A stretch of DNA of 64,000 nucleotides from Brachynemurus nebulosus (taxonomy: Eukaryota > Arthropoda > Insecta > Neuroptera > Myrmeleontidae). Positions 34,893-47,600 of the stretch are shown piece after piece; position 1 is the first letter of the stretch, and each line of letters begins with the position of its first letter. The stretch spans positions 7,342,670-7,406,669 of the forward strand of contig JAPWDM010000001.1 in the NCBI GenBank assembly GCA_035578155.1. The letters are read 5' to 3'. The position numbers and the translations under genes are program-made. The notes below the pieces were generated by a model, which saw only the letters and a program-made list of their open reading frames with translations, was not told where the DNA came from and ran no database searches.

Positions 34893-36204
34893 TTTTTTTG
34901 CTTTGTTACTTTTCACTAAAAACCATTCGACCATCATCATCATTATTACAGGATTTACAATATTCCTAATAAGAGGCACACAATTTTTTCATCTGTTCCT
35001 ATCCATCCATAAGTCGCTCAAGTCAGGCAAAATTATTTATATTTTTTGTTATTTTTAACTGAAAAAATATACAGAACATAGAAATTCAGTATTAAAATTA
35101 TAATTTATATTTTATTTATAAATTTCAAAATAAATACTATAAATTGGTTCGTGTTCCAGGGTAAATTCGTGGTATTATTAGCTACCATGTTTTCTATACA
35201 ATAATAACTAGTTATTTTATTCATATGTACCTATATACAGAACGTTTCAGAAATAATAATATCTTTTCTAGAGGGTGGTAGTATTAGTTTTAGTGACTAA
35301 AAACGGCCATAATATAGATAAGCGTGTATCAAATTCAGTGTTTTTTGTCATAAATTAGCAGTAATATCATTATATTGCTGCTAGATATTTTATGAATTAT
35401 AAAGGGTAACTTTTTTTATTTAAGAAAGTGGGATAATTGGTCCAAATGAAGTATATTTATAAACTTTTTTTTTTCATTCGGAATACTTAATACTACTTAC
35501 TACATTGAGGACTGAATAGAATAAAGAGAATGCCTTGTATTGCAAATAAATTAAGGAATTGAAGTAAAAAATGACTCATAGGCTGAGTTTAATGGCTGTC
35601 AAATATAGTTGGAATTAATAAAACTGATAATTAAAAAAAATATTTATTTTTATGTTGATACATTCTATGTATACATAAGTGGATTTTCATAAAAAAAAAA
35701 TAAAATAAAACACAAAAACACAAATAATATCTTGAAAACTAAATAATTAATTTAATTTAGATGATATAACTATCCTACCAATATTAATAACTAAAATTAA
35801 ATTCAAATATTTAAGTACGTACCTGCCAAATGTTACATTTTGCTTATTTCTTGAATTATTTTTGCATTTTTTCTATACTAGTTAACTACTTTATAAAAAA
35901 AATATTATAAAATAATGTTTTCTTTTAATTATTTAAAGATTTTTGCGGATTTAATTCAGAAAAACCTAAAAAATCAAATCTTTCGCATGATTACCATGGA
36001 GGATGATAATATAACTAATGTTTACAAATTAATCTCTATGGTTACAACGGTTACAACCGTGGATTAATAAAATGGAGCCGTAACCTCACATTTTAATCTA
36101 TATATACCTACCTACTCTCTCTTTGAGGCATATGTTAAATATTTTCTATTTAGTCCTCAATGACTTACTACCATTTTATAAAATAATTATTTCTTTTAAG
36201 GGAG
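34893..36204. other. AT-rich stretch without recognisable gene
   Basis: Poly-A/T-rich sequence. No feature was recognised beyond short homopolymers. Confidence 0.5.
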
Positions 36205-36358
36205 CGTTTGTACATACGATTTTGATTGAATGAAAATCGAAATAAAATCCGTTTAATGATACTTGCGGGTTTATACACATACGATTTCTTTTTTCGATTT
36301 TAAAAAAGAAAATGGCGCTTACATAAAATATCAGCTTATAAGCGCATATATGTATTAT

Positions 36359-36480
36359 ACCTTGTTTATTTTGTTTAGAATATGAATACTATATTTCCCT
36401 CTCTGTTTTACAGAATAGTAAAAATGTGCAAAACAGAGAAAGAAATATGGTGTTCATATTCTAAACAAAATAAACAAGGT
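36359..36480. mobile_element. 122-bp hairpin MITE
   Basis: ACCTTGTTTATTTTGTTTAG continues into AATATGAA and is mirrored exactly at the right end (CTAAACAAAATAAACAAGGT). The loop is about 60 bp, with A/T flanks. Confidence 0.65.
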
Positions 36481-36928
36481 ATATAACTATATGGCCAATC
36501 CCTACAAGAGGCAGTAGCTCCGATGAAATGAGACGGATAGACATCGGGTAGAGGCACTTGAGTTGTTTTGCGCAGGTGCTTCAATTAGTGGCTTCAATAG
36601 ATAAATTTTGCGCGTATTTTAAACTGATATAAGTTTAAGAAATTTGATGTGCAAAAACTTTTTTTATTTAATAAAATTTAAAAGTGTAAAAATCTGAAAA
36701 TCTGTGTGTCAAACATTGTAAATAAATATAAAAGTATCTTTTATATATGTACATACTTGAAAATTATCTTTATTTAATTTAATCAAAATTTTTTAATTTT
36801 CTTCTCTACCTAAATATATTTCTTCATTTTATTAATGTTTACTGTTCATATTTTAAGAAATTCATACCGAAACGCACGAGAAAAATAAGGCTTTTTAAAA
36901 CAATTTTGCGTGGAATTTTGAATTCAAA

Positions 36929-37080
<152 letters not shown>

Positions 37081-38275
37081 AATATAAGAAAATTTAAAAT
37101 AATATATGTATTATTAATAATTAATAATAATGAAATAAAACCTTTAACCGCATATGGTTTTACAAACAATAGCAGAGCCAAGCCGCGTATCCGACATATA
37201 CGTTCAACTAATATTTCCAGTTCCACCAAAATAGTCGCATTTGCGCAAAACTAACCAAATTTCTCCAAAGAGAGAGAAGGAACTAATATTGTTGTGCCGT
37301 GATGTTGGGACATTTTTTCATATCCAGATTGGTCATATATCTATTATACTACATATATGCTTATAAGTATTCACATAACCTCTCTAATTTTATATGTATA
37401 AACAGGGAACAGAGACGTAAGTAGAACAAGCCTTCATATGGAATTTGTCTGCCTAAAAAATATAGTGTAAAAAACGACAGCTAGATGGCAAAACACTATG
37501 AATTTATGTCGAGTCCCTATACTAAAATATAGTCCGGACATGTCAGCCATTTTTCATCAAAGAATGTCAAAATAATTATCACATGTTTGAGTAAATTTAG
37601 TCTTAATAAGTTATAAGTTAAAAAGTTTTAAATTTAAATATTCTTTCTAAGTTAAATTACATGGTATTGTTAAAAATATTTAATTTATTTCCAGTTTATT
37701 TTTGACGAAACTTTGATGGAAAATGGCAGACTATCAAAAATCATGTCATGACTAGCAAAATGCTTGCAGTGCCACATAGTAGTTGCCTCTGTGAACTACG
37801 TCTCGCTTCAATCTAAAATTGTCTAAAAAATTAACACAGGTTTCGTCTTCTACTTACGTCTATATTCACTGGTATAAATCATTATAATATCTAAATGACA
37901 ATTTATAAAGTATACATAATTATATGAAATATTATAAAATGTCAACCATACAATTGCATTTTTCTTTATTTTTTAATCTTATTAAAAATTGAACAAAATA
38001 AAATGTCAAAATGTCAATAAAAAAAGTAATTGCACGCACACTTATCTTTAAAATGATAATAATAACATGCACATGATCTCTCTTAATATTTTCAGTTTGC
38101 GCCATTTTGATTTTCAAAAAATCGAACTAAAATAGGATTACAATCTATTTTTATAAAAATCGTTTTGAAATCGAAGGCAGTACAATCATAATTGGATTAC
38201 CGGTTTACACATCCAATTGTTATACGCGTTTCGTTCGATTCTTTTAACATTTGATTGAAATCGTATGTCTAAACG

Positions 38276-39316
38276 TAGAGTAACACACTCTGTATATCAT
38301 GTTCATATTAAAATAAATAGCACAGATCTTATTTTCCATTTGATTACTTCTACACTAAATCAATACCAATAATTTATATTTTCCAATTATTTGTTCTTTT
38401 ATTGTTTATTTTTATTTTCACTAGTATTTATTACTGAATATAATAAACATAGGGAAAATCATTTTTATAACTAAATAAAACAATAAATAATATGTATGAT
38501 ATATTTGTAGAGTTTAACCATATTTAAATGAAATGACTTTTCAAGTAAGACAATAATCAGCACTATTGTGCGCAGCAAGCAATCTACTTATCTATGTAAG
38601 TGCTAAAAGAAACCGTCACTGGTAAAACAAGTAATAAATTTAAACACAGTTGGAGTGAACATAGGGTGGTATTTGTTGTAAGCAATAAAAGAATTTAACT
38701 TTTTGAAAGTTTATGGTCACTAATAACACCCTCTCAAAAAGTTATCCCAAAAATTGTTGGATACATATGATAATTGCTATTTTCTTATGAAAAAAATGTT
38801 TCTTTTTTTTTAATTTTTTTAACCCTATTAACCCGAGCGGACGATCCACCGTCCGCCGAAAGTTTACGCTTATATATTATTACTATCATGATATATATTT
38901 CGATATTAACAGTTTTGTAGGCCTTTGCAAAATTGTATGCAGCAGTTTCTTTTGGATATTAATTTTAGCCTCCGGATCGAAAGCGTTAAATGATAATACA
39001 CAACAAAAATATTAAGGTTTAGGAACATGTCGGAAAACTACATATGACATTTTTATTAAATTCGAGCCCAGAAAACTGTCTACATATTCAAAAATGACGG
39101 AAAAATCAGTTTATGTTCAATATTTGAATAAAAAAATTCCCATCTAGTTTCAAATCATTCAATCATTTTATTCACGTTAAGACACTGAAAAATTGCAACG
39201 AGCTCTTTCAAAACTTCTTTTTCTGAAATCAAGCTTTATGGAGGTGATTTGAACCAGGGTAGTTGGCTGAATTCGGGAAAAATTACGGAATTCCTTTTAG
39301 AAATATATAATTAATA
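38276..39316. other. AT-rich stretch without recognisable gene
   Basis: No gene or element end was recognised. A GC-richer patch near 38830-38865 (CCGAGCGGACGATCC and CACCGTCCGCCG) forms a small imperfect hairpin. Confidence 0.5.
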
Positions 39317-39729
39317 GGGAAATGCACCCAGAGTGAAATTCACAATTTTGATGAAACTTCGCTGATGTGTAGAATAGGTAAAAATCAGGGACCCGTATTT
39401 TTTTTATCGGCCATCTTCCACGTTCAAGGGGTGAAACGAGCCCCTAAAGTTGGAGGTTATAATCGTGTTTCTTAAGATATTTTGCAAACTATAATAGATA
39501 GAAGAAAACTTTAAATTGTCGAAATATTACTCTTTAAAAGGCCTATTCCCCTTTAAAGGTTAAACCATGGTCGGGTTCATAAGAGGGGCTGGAGGAGTGA
39601 AAATAGGGGTAAATTTTCTTGTACAGTCTGATGGCCGTTAAAAAAAAATAGGAGTGCCTTATTTTTGCCTATTCTACACACTAGCGAATTACACATCAAA
39701 ATTGCGAATTTCACTCTGGATGCATCACC
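39317..39729. mobile_element. MITE with long imperfect TIRs, about 413 bp
   Basis: The left arm reads GGGAAATGCACCCAGAGTGA and continues to AGAATAGG. The right arm, read in complement, gives GGTGATGCATCCAGAGTGA and also continues to AGAATAGG. The arms align for about 65 bp. Non-coding. Confidence 0.6.
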
Positions 39730-40087
39730 TTATAAGTCGACGGAATTTCTTTTTACTAGTTTAGTCTAGAAGCTGAATATTGATAAAAATAAAAAGAATT
39801 ACTCCGAAAACCTGGAATTTCTTTCCAATATCGTAATTCTATCATTTTGTTTACAGTTTGTAAGGCCTTAAAAAATTTTTAACAAGTTAATGACGGATCC
39901 AAATTCAAATTTTTTTTCCCTCGTATCAGGTTTTATATAGAAGTAATTCAGATTAGGATGATTGGTGAAACAAAGTTAATTTGGATGTGAACTTTGCATT
40001 ATTGATACTAAATTACCAACGACAGTTTTTTTAGAAATATAACTGACTTAACGGAAATCTGTTTCCTGCTGATTCTACAGGCTTAAT

Positions 40088-40286
40088 CAGGGCCGGTGAG
40101 AAAAATGACAAGCCGCCGGGGACAACAAAAAAATTTTCAAATATTTTTTTCTCCGAAAATAAGGTTGACGAATAAAAAAATATTTTTTTACACTTTGTCC
40201 GGGCTCCTAATTCAGGCTCCGGGCCTCCTTTTTAGACCTGGGGCCCCGGGCAATTGCTCCACATGACCCCCCCACGCCCGGCCCTG
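40088..40286. mobile_element. hAT-like MITE, 199 bp
   Basis: The ends are CAGGGCCGG and CCGGCCCTG, with flanks GGCTTAAT (40080-40087) and GCCTTAAT (40287-40294) matching at 7 of 8. The interior is GC-rich at the right. It is similar in style to 62739-62935. Confidence 0.65.
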
Positions 40287-41094
40287 GCCTTAATATTGAT
40301 AAAAATTAACAGAACTACTTCGAAAATTCATAATTCGCTTCCAATTTTAAGTCTTTAAAAAATTTTAAAAACATGATTACAAGTCAAAATCACTTTGTTT
40401 GAAATTGGGCTTTTAAGCTTGGAACAATTGTCACAATTAAAAAATAACATGGTATTTTTGCTAAGTAAAATATTTGTTTTATGATGTACTGAATTTTTGA
40501 AATGTAATATCGCTTATTAGGCTTTTCATTAAAATTATATTATTACATCAGTAGACTATATTATATTGAAAAAAATAAACTTTTTTACGGAAATAAAGTA
40601 ATAAAATTATCGTAATAGACTGTATATACTAACTATCATAGTTTCTACGAGACCAACAAGTTAATTGGCATTAGTAAAGAAAAATAAAATTCTTTTGAAA
40701 TGACTTGTTCAACAAAGCAATAATGAGGTCATAAAAGGATATAACTATCATAATAAAAAGCAACAATGGCAAAAATATCAAATCATCCTTAATAAAATTT
40801 TGTAGCAGTAGGTTGTTCATAAACATTATCTACCTAAAGCCTTAAGTTTTATGGAAACAACTTACGCATTAACACAGATTTATAACCATGAAATTGTTTG
40901 TAGATTAAAATATTTCCAACCTTATTGTTCAGGAACAAAAATAAAATAATCTTACTTATTACCACTCGTTCAGTGTGTGTTAAGGAAACCTTTGAAAGTG
41001 GAAAAGAACATTTTCAATCAAGCGCGCCTTTTAGAACTGCCGTGTTGCTACGTTTTATTCACTAAAAATATTTGAATAGAGATACAGTAAAAAT

Positions 41095-41268
41095 ACAATT
41101 TGGTTTGTAAATACCACTTTATTTTACATCAGAAAGTCTATGATATCTTTCCGTTTATGTAGCCATTATCAAACAGTTTGATATACATAAGCCGAAACAT
41201 GTCACAAGCTTGCTAACGTAAAATAAAGTGGTATTTTCAAAGTGAAATTGTGTTTATATTTCTCAAAA
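41095..41268. repeat. Inverted-repeat unit with hammerhead-like core
   Basis: Arms ACAATTTGGTTTG/AAATACCACTTTATTTTAC and their complement enclose about 80 bp containing TTTGATATACATAAGCC followed by GAAACATGTC. Minimal type I hammerhead ribozymes of Penelope-like elements have CTGATGA, helix II, GAAAC, short palindromic helix III (ACATGT) and TC. Here the CTGATGA core is changed to TTTGATA, so if it descends from a ribozyme it is probably inactive. A shorter relative lies at 1-60. Confidence 0.35.
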
Positions 41269-41525
41269 TGAAATACCATAATGTTGAAATCCTTAAATAT
41301 AGAGATACAGTAATTAATTACTTGGTTCAAAGGTCAAAGTAATTTAATTAAATTAAACTGTTCTAAAGCGACTTAAGTTAAATTGAAAACTTCTATTAAT
41401 TAAAGATTTCACTCAAAATATTTTAATAGATATGTCTTCCCTCTGTACGTTGTTTTTTATTATTTATTATTTTGATAATTTTTTGAAAATATTTGTATAT
41501 ACTAATAATAAATATTTTGTTGTAG

Positions 41526-41633
41526 GTATTACCACCATGGAATGCTAAGAAATCGGGAACAATATCATTTAAATTTCGGACAAACGAACCAAATGGATTA
41601 ATTTTATATAATAGCGGTATTCGACCACCAAGG
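41526..41633 (+). CDS. Nrx-1: Nrx-1 exon (LNS3, first part)
   Basis: Thirty-six codons, phase 0 at both ends, between TTGTTGTAG and AGG|GTTTGT. It encodes [20 protein letters not shown] and then GLILYNSG, the early strands of an LNS/LamG fold. The extreme start of LNS3 must come from an upstream exon that was not found. Confidence 0.88.
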
Positions 41634-44600
41634 GTTTGTATTAAATAAACTTTCAGATATTTTTAAAGAATTTCTATGGTATGCTTCAAAAATACCCCGT
41701 GATTAAATAACTGACAGAAACTCTGATGATTCAAATTCCAAACCATTCAAATATTAGAACATTTTTTACCCTTCGAATAGAAAACTTTTTACTTTCATGA
41801 TACCTCCATATCGACAAACATCAGCGCATTCCGATCACCCAACTCATGAATTTTTTAAAAAAGTATATTTCAAGAATTATCTGTCCTATATTCAAGATTA
41901 GGCACCGTGTTATTCTGTTAAATAACGACAGTTTACATATGGAGAGAAGCTAACCGTGACTTAAAATTCAATGTAGTGCTCAATCAGAAAGAACAACGGA
42001 AGCACCAGTTAAAACGAGCCTTAAAAAAGTACAAATAAAATTGATGTCTCACCACTAATGATGAGGAAGTCATAGAAATAGTAATTTGCAATTTTTATCT
42101 ATGATTTTTAAAATACATAGAATTTTTTTTTAACTTAATGATAACATTCTACTATTTTAGTGTTTACAAATAATTCAACTAATTTAGCTGAATTTGTATC
42201 TTACTGTTCACAAGATTTGCATGCTGCAAATGTTATCTAGGGCACATGCTGTATTTTATTAATGCATACCTGGAAGGTTATCCTAATTTTTAAAATGCAT
42301 TTTTAACGTTTCACTTAACAGAGATAATATTATGCCACGGTTAAACTATATAATGAACGTCATGTTTCATACTGAAACATACATTTCTGATTCTGGAACG
42401 TTGCCATCACATATTGTTATGATAATATATAAATTAAATCGATGCAATATATCATAATTTTTCTCGTATTGTATCAGTTTAATAACCTTATAAAAGTTTG
42501 AAAAAAACAAATCAAACTGGTTTCAATGCCAGAATATTATCCATTTATCCACAATCCCGCAAATGATTCGTTTCTTTTTTTTAATTTTTTAATTCTTTTT
42601 TGTTTTTGTTAATAAATAAAAATTAAAACTTATTTTTTTCAGTCGGACCTCTTTGCAGCGGAATTACTGAATGGTCATATCTATATTCATTTGGATTTAG
42701 GTTCTGGAGGTGTAAAAGTAAGAGGATCTAGACGACGAGTTGACGATGGTGAATGGCATGAATTTTCTTTAAGACGTACTGGTCGTGAAGGCCGAATTAC
42801 TGTCGATACTATACCGGTTGAATTTATAACTCCAGGTAAACACAAATTAACTTTACAAAATATTTATTTTTGAAAATAATTCTCACGAAATCTTACGAAA
42901 GTTTTTCACCCACTTTCGGGTTTCCCACAAGAATGAATTTTATGTTGCCAAATAATAAATTATGAGTAGATCTTGCATCTTCATAGAAATTTCGATCCAA
43001 TTTAAATTATACTTTCGAGCAGGGGCGTAACTAAAAAATTTTCCCCCTGGAACGATTTTAAGTCAAGCTCCCCCTACGAAAAGTCCACTTTTTCCGAAAA
43101 ATGAAAGCAGCGAAAAAAGAGAAAAATATAAGCAAAACTTTTCTACTTTTCATATTCTAGTTTTCCTCCGCTAAGCCCTATTTTTTTCCTTATTGCGCAC
43201 CTTTTTATTATGCACTTTGAAACGGCTGCTCCACCTACTCCATTGTAGTTACGCCTCTGCTTTTGAATATACCCAGCTAGAGATGTCTCCGGAGTAATAT
43301 TTTTATCCTCTTCCTGTCCACACCTGAAATTGATTTGCCATTCTCACCTATTTCTAATCCTGGGCTCCAGACTCAAAACATTTATCAACTCAAATTATAT
43401 TCTTTTACCATACATTTTTTTTAACAATTTCGATGTTTTGACTTTGAAGACGGAATCAAAATAATTCGTACATATTGATTTCGGTATCAAATCCTTGCAT
43501 AGAAAACTTTTTCAAATTTGGTCCAACCATAAACTTTCTTCTAGATCGAAATATGAGAGTTAAGTAGAGCAGAGGCGTAACTACAAATTTTACGGCCTGA
43601 AACGATTTAGACTTAAGCACCCGCCTCTCTGAAAAGCCAATTATTTCTCCAAAAAAATTAGTAGCAAAGGAAAAAACCAAATATCATTTTCCCATTTTCT
43701 CCAAAAACTAACCGTAACGAGAAAAAAAACATTCTGACTTCCCTCCTTTCTGATATATCCCAAGAACTACAAACTAGACCAGGGGTCGGCAACCCGCCGC
43801 CCGTTGCAAGTTTTTATGCGGCTCACCAAGCAATATAATTTTTCAGCGAATTTCTGTTTACAAAAATTAGTTTTTCTCGGAAAATACTTAACACAGAATT
43901 ATTGCTCAAAAATCTTTTTTATGTGATTTTTCTCCTCTTTCCAACGGTATAAGAAAATATGGAAAAAACTTGAAGAAATTTTGGCAAATAACTTATTATT
44001 TCCACAAAAATTTTTTAAGCAAAAATGCCTAAAATCCATTTTGGGCATCGGACGTATCTAACTTTTTAGACTTCCAACAATTTCACTAAATTTCGTAAAA
44101 CAGGATGTTTCGTTTCAGAGTTATCGCGCGGATATAAATTTTACTGAATGTCATGTTCAGCTTCTAGTAACTTCAAAACAAATCATTTCTATCATAGTTC
44201 TGAACTCAAGTCGCGTCAGAACAGTGGCCGAATTTAATAATAACTGAATTTAGTAATAGCTGAATTTTCGATTCGAAAATTCGCTAAAAAGAAACCTATT
44301 TAAGCTACATATTACATTACAAAATACCTGATTGTGCGACCCGCTAAAAATTTTTTTTTTTAAATGGCCCGCCATCTCAAAAAGGTTGCCGACCCCTGAA
44401 CTAGACGACCTATCAAAAAATTACTTTAACTTCTTACACCCTTTTTTGTCATATGCCCTGAAGCAACTACTCCAACTACTCCATTGTAGTTACGTCTCTG
44501 AAGTAAACTGTAAGTAAATTAGTTAAAAAAAAAGTTACTGCAGACACTGATTGAAAAATAATTCCATGTTATTTTCAACCACTACCAAATAGCATATATA

Positions 44601-47600
44601 AATTCCAACTATAATCAAATACTCCTATTGAAATATTGTACTTTATTGTTATAACAGTCTAGCGACCTTAACAGGCTCAGGATTGTTTAGGATTTAACAA
44701 GCTTAGTTTATTCAGAAAAACATATAATTTTTTTTTAAATATTTATAGGCGACTCCAATCAATTAGAATTAGACGGAAACATGTATGTTGGAGGCACAGG
44801 TTCTCCCTTTACCTCATTTCCAGTTCCACCAGCGTTGTGGACAGGAGTACTTAAACAAGGCTTTGTGGGTTGTTTAAGAGATTTAAATTTGAATGGAAAA
44901 GCTATTGATTTAGCTTCATATGCCAAACAACAAGACTCAGGTATTGCTAGTATTTTATATAATGCTAATTAAAAATAATCTCGAATTTATTTTGAATAAT
45001 TAGGTTCAGTAAGAACTTCATGCCACGTTCATGGTTTACAATGTACAAGCCGACCGTGTCACAATGGTGGTGTTTGCTCAGAAGGATGGAATCGATACGT
45101 TTGTGACTGTACAGCAACAAATTTTACTGGACCAACATGTGGTAAAGAAGCAGCCACTCTATATTTCAATGGATCTAATTATTTTGTTGTAAGTCCCCTG
45201 TCTTTTACCGAAAAAATAACTCCCAATATATACATTTAAAATAAAATTAATGCCTTTTAAGGTACGTCTTCCGAATGAAACAAGAACGCAAACAGAAGAA
45301 GTCGTGCTACGGTTTCGTACAGCACGACCGTTAGCATTTCTTATGACAACAAGTTCAGATGTTTCTGGGGATCGAGTCGAATTATCGGTGGCAGCAAGTC
45401 GAATTCGACTTGCTGTACGACTTGGCGGACGTGATAAGGTATTTATTTAACCTTATTTTTATGAAAGTTAGATAAATACAGAATGAATTTTCATTTTTAT
45501 TACAGCCAAACTGTTGATTTAATTGAAAAATTGTTCAAATAGGAACTCTAAGTATATAGCGGTGAGAAGAACTGATTTCTATAGCCAGGAGCTTTATAGC
45601 AGGATATGGACACTCAACAGTTTACCGGACAAATTATTCGTCGATGTGGACGTAGCCAACACAATAATAAAATATTCACTGAAAATAATATAGGACTTGT
45701 GGTATCGCTCTGATCCACACCGTTTGAATAAGGAGGGGAGGGGAGGGGAGCATCTAGTGTCCATACCCTGCTTTATAGCTCTTATGGTTTTCCAGCTACA
45801 ATGCAAACTTATACTTTCTTAAATGGCACTATATATATTTTGTCAGTAAAATTGACTTCATACATGTATAACTTATTTTTCAAAAAATCTTACATTTTCT
45901 TTGAAAATATGTATTACGAAAATATGTTTAAACGTTTATGTAACTGTTAGACAGATGTCTCAAAATCATTTGTATTTTTACTTTCCAATGAACTAGGACT
46001 AAAATTCGATTTCTTTGTTATAACAATCGTTTTGTTTTGTTTTTGTTGTTTTTTTTGTATGTAATTACTTTGATTCGAGAGTCAGCTATTTTGGACTAAA
46101 TGTTTTTAAATAACGTAAATTTCTATATCGTTCGAAATTACTTGGGCACGAGTTTCACCGGTAGTTTTGAAGCATACACTATTTTTTTAAAAACTCTTAA
46201 ACATACCGTTGTTTCATTTTTTAAAAAAATCTATAAGTTTGCATCGTAGCTCGAAAATCATAAAAGTTATAAAGCTCTTGACTAGAACAATCGGTTACCC
46301 TCATCGGTATCTACAACTTTTATTGGAACAGTTTTTTGATTAAATCAACAATCTGGCTGCAATAACAATGGAAACTTTTAAAACCTCACCCGTTATATTA
46401 ATACAATATTCCTTTCACAGACTGTTTTAATGGGACGAAATGTAAATGACAATAAATGGCACACAATTCGTTACTCACGAAGAGCAAGCAATTTAAAACT
46501 TCAGTTAGATGGAGAATCGCCGATTAGAGGTTTGTCCCCAAATACCTACATTAAATTTCCAAAACTATCTTATTAATAAAAATATCTGACTTGAATTTTC
46601 ATTACACAGCAGAGACCATCTTGGGAAAACAGAGTACGCTACAATTTCGCTACATTCATCTAGGTGGTCTTATGAATGAAGAAGAGGAGAAACGTATGAC
46701 AACGCCAATGCCAAATTTAATTGGATCATTACAACAATTTTGGTTTAACGGTGAACCGTATATAGAGCTTGCTAAAGCAGCAGGTCGAGATCAAGCAATT
46801 ATACCTGGCACACCGTACATTAAATATTCAGCCAAATTTATTCGAACGCAACAGGAGAATTTACATCGACCGTTCACGTTTAAATCGAAGCATACTTTCA
46901 TAGGTTTGCCAATGATAAAAGCCTATACGACAATAAATCTTGATTTTATGTTTCGAACGAACGAAGCGAATGGTTTAATTATGTTCAACGGGGGCAAACG
47001 CAACGATTTTCTAGCGGTTGAATTGGTCAATGGCCATATTCATTATGCTTTTAATTTAGGTGAAGGATTAATCCGAGCTCAGGATAATGTTCCAAAGCCA
47101 TTAAATGACAATAGATGGCATTCTGTAAATATTAGGAGACCTTCGAGTAAACAACATACACTTTTAGTGGACGACATATTAACAATCACGGAGAGTCCAG
47201 GAATGAATGAACATATTGATTTGGATGGTATTTTATATTTGGGAGGGGTACATAAAGAAATGTATCCTATTTTGAAGGATATGATCGAATCTAAACATGG
47301 ATTTGAAGGATGTTTAGCAGGTTTAGATTTGAACGGAGAATCGCCTAATATACTGGAGGATGCCGTTGTTCATAGCTCGTTAGTGTCTGCAGGATGTGAA
47401 GGTAAATTTTTATGATTGATTTAAAAGGAATAAGTATAAAAATGGTCGATTTTTGCCCAATGGACAGCAAGTAAAAAAGTGGTTATTTTGATTTTTTATG
47501 TGCAAAGCCGTGGAAAAAATGACGGGTTCCAAGGACAAACAAAATTTTCCAAAAAAGATATTTTACTAGAAATATAATTGACAAGCAAAAAAAAAACTTT

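Larger units (their letters stand above)
43570..44500. mobile_element. CAGRGGCGTAACTA-family hAT element, outermost of three nested insertions
   Basis: Ends CAGAGGCGTAACTACAA and TTGTAGTTACGTCTCTG are flanked by AAGTAGAG and AAGTAAAC (6 of 8). Removing the nested element 43780-44398 leaves about 310 bp, close to the size of its neighbour at 43020-43259. Confidence 0.65.

Noticed and set aside
43456..43680. Minus-strand frame in the second neurexin intron
   Set aside because: It overlaps the start of a hAT MITE and runs antisense to the gene without any domain.
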